A DNA stretch of 10,745 nt from an uncultured Rhizobiaceae group bacterium (lineage in GTDB: Bacteria > Pseudomonadota > Alphaproteobacteria > Rhizobiales > Rhizobiaceae): contig CALLHT010000270.1 in the NCBI GenBank assembly GCA_938009335.1, positions 1 through 10,745 on the forward strand. Reading direction: 5' to 3'. The position numbers were made by a program, and so were the translations under genes. Below, piece by piece: positions 5,806 to 10,745 of the stretch. Each line of letters opens with the position of its first letter. Position 1 is the first letter of the stretch. The notes below the pieces were generated by a model that ran no database searches, was not told where the DNA came from, and saw only the letters and a list, made by a program, of their open reading frames with translations.

Positions 5806-7386
5806 ATGTCTTTGGAAGAAGTAGAAACACCCTCACCAAAACGGGGGCGTAGGTCAGGCGGACGTGCAGGCAATAAACGTGGGCAGGGTGCTGCGATCAA
5901 GCAAATCCCCTGGAGTGTCCCGGTAAACACCGACAAGCCGATTGAGCCACTTCCACAGGAAGGCGTAGAAGCCGTTCACGATGCGGCTATGAAAATTCTG
6001 GAAGAGATCGGCATTGAGTTTCTCAATCCAGAAGCTGTGAAAATCCTTAAAGAAGCAGGCGCGGATATTTCCAATGAAACATCAGAAAGCGCTCTGGTGA
6101 AAATGGATCGTGCGATGGTGATGGAAAAGATCGCCCTTGCACCAAGCCAGTTTACGTTGACACCCCGCAATCCTGAGCGCCAGATTACGATTGGTGGAAA
6201 CTATATTACCTTTGGCAATGTCTCTTCGCCGCCCAATTATTCCAACATGGAAGAGGGGCGTCAGATTGGCAATCGAAAGGCGTATCAGGATTTTATCAAG
6301 CTGACGCAATATTTTAATTGTCTGCACTTCGCGGGCGGTTATCCGGTTGAGCCGATGGATATCCATGCCTCGGTCCGTCATTTGGATTGCTTGTATGACA
6401 AGCTGACGCTGACTGACAAAGTGGTGCACGCCTATTCTCTTGGCCCTGAGCGGGTTGATGATGTGATGGAAATGGTTCGGATTGCAGGCGGCCTGACGCA
6501 TGAAGAGTTTGATGCGACACCGCGCATGTACACGAACATTAATTCCACATCTCCGCTCAAGCATGACTGGCCCATGTTGGATGGACTAATGCGTCTTGCA
6601 CGCCGGGGACAGCCTACGGTGGTCACACCCTTCACCCTTGCAGGTGCTATGTCGCCGATTACATTGGCAGGGACCGTTGCTCAATCCATTGCAGAAGCAC
6701 TGTGTGCCATCGTTCTTATTCAATGTATAAAGCCCGGATGTGCATGCGCCATTGGCACCTTCTCGTCCAATGTTGACATGAAAACCGGTGCGCCAGCCTT
6801 TGGTACACCGGACTATATTCGCACCACCCAAATGACCGGGCAAATGGCGCGTTACTATGATTTGCCTCTGCGCTCATCTAACACTTGCGTTTCAAACACG
6901 CCCGATAATCAGGCAACGTGGGAGAGCTCGCATTCGCTGTTTGCCGCACTCACGTCAGGGACAAACATGGTCTATCACGCGGCCGGTTGGTTGGAGGGCG
7001 GACTATGTGCATCCTTCGAAAAGTTCGTAATGGATTGCGAGCAGCTTTCTCAATTGATCACCTATATGGGCCCGGTAAAATGGGACGCGAACGAACTCGC
7101 TTTGGATGCCATTGCTGAAGTTGGGCAGGGTGGACATTTCTTCGGGATTGACCACACTCAAGAGCGCTATGAAACAGCCTTTTATCAACCTTTCTTGTCT
7201 GACTGGTCAAACTTTGAAAACTGGCGGGATAGCGGTGCGGTAACAACGCTGGAACGAGCCAACAAAATGTACAAGCAAATTCTGGAGGAGTTCGAAGCGC
7301 CACCCATGGATGAGAGCATCCGCGAAGAGCTTGAAACATTTGTTGCCAAACGCAAGGAAGAGGGCGGTGCACCGACTGACTTTTAA
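5806..7386 (+). CDS. MttB-family (trimethylamine/glycine-betaine methyltransferase-like) protein
   Basis: A 526-residue member of the MttB superfamily, TIM-barrel methyltransferases that move a methyl group from a quaternary or tertiary amine to a corrinoid protein. The frame is unbroken, so this is a non-pyrrolysine member, closer in type to glycine-betaine methyltransferase MtgB than to archaeal MttB. The first 30 residues are basic and glycine-rich (PKRGRRSGGRAGNKRG), an extension I associate with alphaproteobacterial homologues. Family-like segments are PLPQEGVEAVHDAAMKILEEIGI (near 48-70), TPFTLAGAMSPITLAG (274-289), FGTPDYI (332-338), YHAAGWLEGGL (390-400) and GQGGHFFGIDHT (440-451). 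The ATG at 5806 has GGGAG at 5794-5798. No corrinoid protein or reductive activase lies beside it, so substrate and partner are unknown. Confidence 0.85.
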   Translation: MSLEEVETPSPKRGRRSGGRAGNKRGQGAAIKQIPWSVPVNTDKPIEPLPQEGVEAVHDAAMKILEEIGIEFLNPEAVKILKEAGADISNETSESALVKMDRAMVMEKIALAPSQFTLTPRNPERQITIGGNYITFGNVSSPPNYSNMEEGRQIGNRKAYQDFIKLTQYFNCLHFAGGYPVEPMDIHASVRHLDCLYDKLTLTDKVVHAYSLGPERVDDVMEMVRIAGGLTHEEFDATPRMYTNINSTSPLKHDWPMLDGLMRLARRGQPTVVTPFTLAGAMSPITLAGTVAQSIAEALCAIVLIQCIKPGCACAIGTFSSNVDMKTGAPAFGTPDYIRTTQMTGQMARYYDLPLRSSNTCVSNTPDNQATWESSHSLFAALTSGTNMVYHAAGWLEGGLCASFEKFVMDCEQLSQLITYMGPVKWDANELALDAIAEVGQGGHFFGIDHTQERYETAFYQPFLSDWSNFENWRDSGAVTTLERANKMYKQILEEFEAPPMDESIREELETFVAKRKEEGGAPTDF

Positions 7387-7422
7387 AAGTGCATCTTTAT
7401 TGGATTGAGTGTGCCGCAGACC

Positions 7423-7441
7423 AAAAAGGAAAAGCTATTCC
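7423..7441 (-). terminator. Weak candidate terminator of the GGDEF-EAL gene
   Basis: In the 59-bp convergent gap after the methyltransferase and c-di-GMP genes, minus-strand GGAA (7438-7441) can pair with TTCC (7428-7431), followed by TTTTT (7423-7427). The 4-bp stem is too short to be convincing, but position and T-run fit the end of the minus-strand unit. Confidence 0.2.
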
Positions 7442-7445
7442 GGGT

Positions 7446-9827
7446 TTAAGCGGCTTCTGTCTTCTCTTCTTCTGGAGCATCAGAAATAAACAGCGTCACA
7501 TCGGCAACGGACAACGGTTTGCCAACAAGGTAGCCCTGAATTGAAGTGCATCCTTGCATCTCCAAAGCCTGCCGCTGTTGTGTTGTTTCAATGCCTTCAG
7601 CAACCACATCAATGCCAAGGTTTTTACTCAAGCCAATAATCGAGCTTACGATTTTTGCGGAATCTCGATCTTCAATGATCTTTCCGACAAACGACTTGTC
7701 TATTTTTATCCGGTCAACCGGGAAGCGTTGTAAGAAACTCAAGCTTGAATATCCGGTGCCAAAGTCGTCGATGGCAATCGATATCCCTTTTGACTTCAGG
7801 CTCTTCATGGTTTTCAACGCACGGGCTTCATCGGAGAAAAGCGACGCTTCTGTGATTTCCAGTTCCAGTCTGTGTGCTTCAAAATCATATTTCTTCAACA
7901 AAGCTGCAATTTGGCGTGCCAGATTTGGGTTACCAAACTCGGTCGGAGAAACATTTACAGCCAGCTTGATGTCCTTTGGCCAAGAACTGGCGATACGGAT
8001 TGCAGCTTCCTGAACATAACTGCCAAAGCTTGATACCAGACCGCTCCGCTCGGCGATCGGAATGAAAATGTCAGGCGGCACATGCCCTAACTCTGGATCA
8101 TGCCAGCGTGCCAAAGCCTCAAAGCAGTCGATCCCCCTGCCGTTAAGGTTCAACTGCGGTTGGAAATGGATTTCAATTTCATTGTATTTGATAGCTTCTC
8201 TTAATTTGCGTTCGATTTGCTGGTTCTTCAGCAAGGTTTCAGCCATTTTCTTGTCGTAGACACATACTGTGCCGCGACCAGAGTTCTTCGCCTTGTAAAG
8301 AGAAAGATCAGCACGTTTTAGAATCTCTTCAATAGTGTGCTCTGTGTCTGATAATTGGACCAGTCCCACACTCACACCAATTTCCAACACCATTGAATTG
8401 ATCGCGTAAGGTTTTGAGATTTCATCGATTAGAGTATGTGCGGTATCTAGAGGATCAGCCCCATTTTTCTCGCTAACAAGAACGATGGCAAACTCATCGC
8501 CACCAAGTCTGGCAGCTATATCACGCTTGCCCAGACAGTCTTTCATTCGCTTAGCGGCTTGTTTCAGAAGTTGGTCACCGATTTCATGACCGTATTCGTC
8601 ATTGACGTTCTTAAAGCGGTCGAGATCAAGGAACAGCAAGGATACGTTCTCATTCACTCGAGATGTAGGTGAGAGATATTGGCGCAACTCTGCTCTGAAT
8701 TGAACGCGGTTTTTAAGACTGGTCAGCGGGTCGTTATGCGCCAGATAGCGAATCTTCTCTTCTGCATGGAATTGTTCTGTGACATCCCGAACTGAGATAA
8801 TCTTACGATTGTTGGCGTCGAGCGTGAACGTGCGCTCAAGAAGTTCGACAATGAACTCTTTTCCTTTTGCATCGATAAGCTTGGCTTTCCGCATGATGGC
8901 ATCAGCGACACAGCTTCCCATTTCGTCTTTCATGTAATCAAGATCAATGAAAGAGTGCAGATTCATCCCAATCAAATCCTCCTGTTGCATTCCCATCAAT
9001 CGACAAAACGCATCGTTCACATCGACGATTATGTGATGTTCATGAACGATCAATCCTTCCATTGTCGCGTTGGCAAATGCCTTGATGCGCTTCACTTCGC
9101 GCTTTTCGGTCTCGCGAAGTTCTGATTTCAATCCGTTGACTGTCTCGTGTACTTTTGAATTCAGAATGTTAAATTTGGAAATGAGAAAGCCCATTTCATC
9201 ATCACTATTCCAGTTTACTGGGATATGTTCTGACCCCGGTTCGCGATCCAAAGCTTGAACCAATCTGTTGAGAGGTCTTTCGAAAACCAATCTCAACCAC
9301 AGAACCAGAACGGTAGCCATGAGGATAGTCAAGATTGTGACCAGTTTGAGCGTACGCATCGACGCTTCAATGGTATTCTGGCGAATTAACGCGTCGCTGG
9401 AATAGGTGTACAACATGCCCATCGGCAAAACCGTATCATTGACGGCTATTAAGATTTTCTCACCCCATGCAAAAAGGGACGGGTCTTCAGTGCCAAGTTT
9501 CCCCAATGAGTGAATGTTGTCTCCATCCATGGAGGTGAGTTGTGCGCCAACAATCGAAGGGTTTGCTAAAGCTCCGGAGAGAACTAAAAATACCCGCTCA
9601 TCAATGTTTTGGTTTTCAGAAAGGATTTGTGAAAGGATTAGGGCTTGGCTTTCTGTCAAAAGCGCCTGTTCATCCTTCAATTGCTGCAATTCGGATGCGT
9701 ATTGGGTTTTGGCAAATTGATTCCCAAATGCGCTGACGATAAGCACAATCAATGAGATCATGATCAGAAGAAGCCTTCTGGAGATCTTGCTAATTTTCAA
9801 CTTGTCTCTAAACCCGCCCTGCAACAT
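7446..9827 (-). CDS. Membrane PAS-GGDEF-EAL protein (c-di-GMP cyclase/phosphodiesterase)
   Basis: A 793-residue inner-membrane enzyme. In order: membrane segment 1 (about 18-36), a periplasmic sensor of about 120 residues, membrane segment 2 (about 160-182), a HAMP-like stretch (182-230), a PAS domain (about 248-350), a GGDEF domain (about 355-525) and an EAL domain (about 535-780). The cyclase motif RLGGDEF (440-446) is intact, but the inhibitory RxxD site is replaced by GKRD. The EAL site looks complete: EALARW (570-575), NVSP, ELEITE, DDFGTGYSS (687-695), AEGIE and QGY. Both activities are possible. I chose the ATG at 9827, two bases after the YHS gene stop, over a TTG at 9863; this implies translational coupling. 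Confidence 0.92.
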   Translation of the reverse strand: MLQGGFRDKLKISKISRRLLLIMISLIVLIVSAFGNQFAKTQYASELQQLKDEQALLTESQALILSQILSENQNIDERVFLVLSGALANPSIVGAQLTSMDGDNIHSLGKLGTEDPSLFAWGEKILIAVNDTVLPMGMLYTYSSDALIRQNTIEASMRTLKLVTILTILMATVLVLWLRLVFERPLNRLVQALDREPGSEHIPVNWNSDDEMGFLISKFNILNSKVHETVNGLKSELRETEKREVKRIKAFANATMEGLIVHEHHIIVDVNDAFCRLMGMQQEDLIGMNLHSFIDLDYMKDEMGSCVADAIMRKAKLIDAKGKEFIVELLERTFTLDANNRKIISVRDVTEQFHAEEKIRYLAHNDPLTSLKNRVQFRAELRQYLSPTSRVNENVSLLFLDLDRFKNVNDEYGHEIGDQLLKQAAKRMKDCLGKRDIAARLGGDEFAIVLVSEKNGADPLDTAHTLIDEISKPYAINSMVLEIGVSVGLVQLSDTEHTIEEILKRADLSLYKAKNSGRGTVCVYDKKMAETLLKNQQIERKLREAIKYNEIEIHFQPQLNLNGRGIDCFEALARWHDPELGHVPPDIFIPIAERSGLVSSFGSYVQEAAIRIASSWPKDIKLAVNVSPTEFGNPNLARQIAALLKKYDFEAHRLELEITEASLFSDEARALKTMKSLKSKGISIAIDDFGTGYSSLSFLQRFPVDRIKIDKSFVGKIIEDRDSAKIVSSIIGLSKNLGIDVVAEGIETTQQRQALEMQGCTSIQGYLVGKPLSVADVTLFISDAPEEEKTEAA

Positions 9828-9829
9828 GA

Positions 9830-10306
9830 CTACCTGACCTTGTCCTTGCCAGTTTTTTGCCAATGTGTGTTTGCGCGAACAATGTGCCGGTCTTGTTTCT
9901 TATCCCACATCCTTTTGGTTCCGGGATTGAGCAGAAGGTAAAGCTTGCCATCCACAATCTCATAAACTTCCGGGTCTACTTTTGACTGCCGGCCAAACGA
10001 CATGCCCAGCGCGCAGTTTCCGCCAAACTGTGGCGTATACTTCCCTGGGTTCTGTTTGAATAACTCCAGGTTTTCCGCTGACGAGAACAAATATCTTTGG
10101 CCGTTATGGCTGGCGTGAAGTTTATCTGAGCCGGGCAATGGCCCCGAAGAATTGAAATAACTCACAGGATCATAGCCGCTAATCTGGATCGTCGTTTGAT
10201 CAGATTTTGAGGCTTCGACGGTTGTTACATACTGATTTGATAGCGCAAAGAAAGTGGCCGCAGAAGCAGCAGCGCATACAAAAGTGATTCTAGCGAACCT
10301 GTTCAT
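9830..10306 (-). CDS. Exported YHS-domain protein
   Basis: A 158-residue protein of the group usually labelled YHS domain-containing (seleno)protein. Residues 1-32 form an export signal (MNRFARI, hydrophobic 8-23, VEA near 30-32) or an N-terminal anchor. The YHS domain follows: GYDPVSYF at 44-51, RYLFSSAENLELFKQNPGKY at 71-90 and the conserved turn GGNCALG at 95-101, with Cys98 as the candidate metal or redox residue. VYEIVDGKLYLLLN at 114-127 completes the fold. The motif has an ordinary Cys codon here and no in-frame TGA. The start at 10306 is set by a strong ribosome site 5 bases upstream, so the longer frame from 10348 is not needed. It probably works in the periplasm with the GGDEF-EAL protein. 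Confidence 0.88.
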   Translation of the reverse strand: MNRFARITFVCAAASAATFFALSNQYVTTVEASKSDQTTIQISGYDPVSYFNSSGPLPGSDKLHASHNGQRYLFSSAENLELFKQNPGKYTPQFGGNCALGMSFGRQSKVDPEVYEIVDGKLYLLLNPGTKRMWDKKQDRHIVRANTHWQKTGKDKVR

Positions 10307-10311
10307 ACCAT

Positions 10312-10319
10312 CCTCCTCC
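10312..10319 (-). promoter_or_regulatory. Strong Shine-Dalgarno of the YHS-domain gene
   Basis: Minus-strand GGAGGAGG at 10312-10319 sits 5 bases before the ATG at 10304-10306. It fixes this start over an in-frame ATG 42 bases further upstream, which would put the ribosome site inside the gene and a hydrophilic stretch before the signal peptide. Confidence 0.75.
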
Positions 10320-10490
10320 ACAAAATACTCGGGGCGTGAGCACATCAATCGATGACAGGTTTAATGCTATCAGTCTTAAATTTAGATTCTGTAGAGTGTT
10401 GTAACTGGTTTTGAAGGTTTTGTTTAACGTCGTGTTTACTGTTGTGCCTGCGTCTTCAGTTTGCATCCGGCATGTGGCGTTTCTACAGCA

Positions 10491-10508
10491 GACAAAAATG
10501 ACAAAAAT
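10491..10508. repeat. Tandem 9-bp direct repeat GACAAAAAT x2
   Basis: Two perfect, directly adjoining copies of GACAAAAAT occupy 10491-10499 and 10500-10508, in the divergent region between the YHS and aminotransferase genes and just ahead of the palindrome at 10513-10527. The 9-bp spacing is close to one helical turn, as for a protein binding side by side. Confidence 0.7.
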
Positions 10509-10512
10509 TCAG

Positions 10513-10527
10513 TTTGTAAATTACAAA
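10513..10527. promoter_or_regulatory. Perfect 15-bp palindrome, probable operator
   Basis: TTTGTAA-A-TTACAAA is a perfect 7-1-7 palindrome. It lies 9 bases upstream of a consensus TTGACA box (10537-10542), the normal place for an activator or repressor site on the aminotransferase promoter. TTGT...ACAA symmetry resembles GntR-type operators and also contains a T-N11-A LysR-type pattern; neither regulator can be confirmed from sequence alone. No good -10 box follows TTGACA at 16-18 bases, which suggests activator dependence. Confidence 0.5.
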
Positions 10528-10579
10528 GCGCACAAATTGACATCAAACTGCTAACTCTTTTTCCAAGATAGAACCATGA

Positions 10580-10599
10580 TGCCTCCAACTTAGGAGGTA
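10580..10599 (+). promoter_or_regulatory. Hairpin sequestering the aminotransferase Shine-Dalgarno
   Basis: Bases 10580-10586 (TGCCTCC) pair with 10593-10599 (GGAGGTA) around a 6-base loop, AACTTA, giving a 7-bp stem with one G-U pair. The 3' arm holds most of the Shine-Dalgarno AGGAGGT (10592-10598), which lies 4 bases before the ATG at 10603. A five-codon frame, Met-Met-Pro-Pro-Thr-stop (10576-10593), covers the 5' arm and loop. The pairing is read directly; a regulatory role is inferred. Confidence 0.5.
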
Positions 10600-10602
10600 A
10601 CC

Positions 10603-10745
10603 ATGCTTAAAAACACAAACGGAAAAACTGGGCTTTTCATTCCAGGTCCGACCAATATTCCCGAAGTCGTGCGGCAGGCCATGAATGTGCCGATGCAAGA
10701 TATGCGTGCCCCGGATTTTGGTGAGCTGACCCTTCCTTTGTTTGC
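10603..10745 (+). CDS. sgaA: Serine-glyoxylate aminotransferase (5' part only)
   Basis: The first 47 codons of a class V pyridoxal-phosphate aminotransferase; the gene runs off the right edge. LFIPGPTNIPEVVRQAM (11-27) and MRAPDFGEL (34-42) match the N terminus of serine-glyoxylate and alanine-glyoxylate aminotransferases, which convert serine plus glyoxylate to hydroxypyruvate plus glycine. This is a serine-cycle and photorespiration-like reaction in the cytoplasm. The catalytic lysine is beyond the edge, so the exact substrate pair is open. The ATG at 10603 is set by the Shine-Dalgarno AGGAGGT at 10592-10598. The upstream region has a TTGACA box, a palindrome and a hairpin over the ribosome site, pointing to controlled expression. 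Confidence 0.8.
   Translation, partial: MLKNTNGKTGLFIPGPTNIPEVVRQAMNVPMQDMRAPDFGELTLPLF

Noticed and set aside
6082..6564. 160-residue antisense frame inside the methyltransferase
   Set aside because: No domain, signal or ribosome site; the opposite strand has strong family similarity throughout.
5806..7386. Pyrrolysine (in-frame amber) in the MttB homologue
   Set aside because: The frame has no internal TAG; it is a non-pyrrolysine member.
9828..9863. TTG start giving a 12-residue longer GGDEF-EAL protein
   Set aside because: The extension overlaps the YHS gene, and the ATG at 9827 is two bases after that gene's stop, a normal coupled arrangement.
9990..10030. Selenocysteine in the YHS protein
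   Set aside because: The conserved position is an ordinary Cys codon and there is no in-frame TGA in the gene.

Overview
The window looks like a chromosomal, mostly housekeeping stretch from an alphaproteobacterium, most likely Hyphomicrobiales (Rhizobiales) and possibly a marine lineage of only moderate GC. Support comes from the neighbourhood: a two-domain cold-shock protein followed by a DUF192 protein, a tRNA-Pro(TGG) and the small complex I accessory subunit related to NDUFS4. Also supportive are an alphaproteobacterial-style gloA, a basic, glycine-rich N-terminal extension on the MttB-family methyltransferase, and a DUF1194 protein. The taxon is inferred from gene content, not measured.

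Layout, left to right. Positions 1-204 (minus) hold the first 68 codons of a flavin amine oxidase. 276-989 (minus) encodes a secreted DUF1194/VWA-like protein. 1071-1145 (minus) is tRNA-Glu(TTC) with a recognisable promoter. 1264-2601 (minus) encodes a probable lipoprotein with a long low-complexity linker and a C-terminal M15-type peptidase domain. 2834-3286 (minus) is gloA. A divergent gap separates it from the plus-strand block: two-domain cold-shock protein (3488-4072), DUF192 protein (4170-4658), tRNA-Pro (4740-4816), NDUFS4-like subunit (4851-5156), tRNA-Arg(TCT) (5201-5277), a 56-residue unknown protein (5505-5675) and an MttB-family methyltransferase (5806-7386). Converging on it is a minus-strand pair: a periplasmic YHS-domain protein (9830-10306) and a membrane PAS-GGDEF-EAL protein (7446-9827), only two bases apart. 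From 10603 (plus) the window ends inside a serine-glyoxylate aminotransferase gene.

Functional links are local. The YHS/GGDEF-EAL pair looks like a translationally coupled two-gene unit in which an exported protein may feed a periplasmic signal to a c-di-GMP enzyme. The aminotransferase and the methyltransferase both touch C1/methyl metabolism but are not in one operon. No mobile element, CRISPR array, prophage or obvious defence system was seen.

The least explained part is the 296-bp divergent region 10307-10602. It carries a tandem 9-bp repeat, a perfect 15-bp palindrome, a TTGACA box and, at the aminotransferase start, a 7-bp hairpin that hides the whole Shine-Dalgarno sequence. A five-codon reading frame (Met-Met-Pro-Pro-Thr-stop) runs through the anti-Shine-Dalgarno strand, which is the layout of a translational-attenuation leader.
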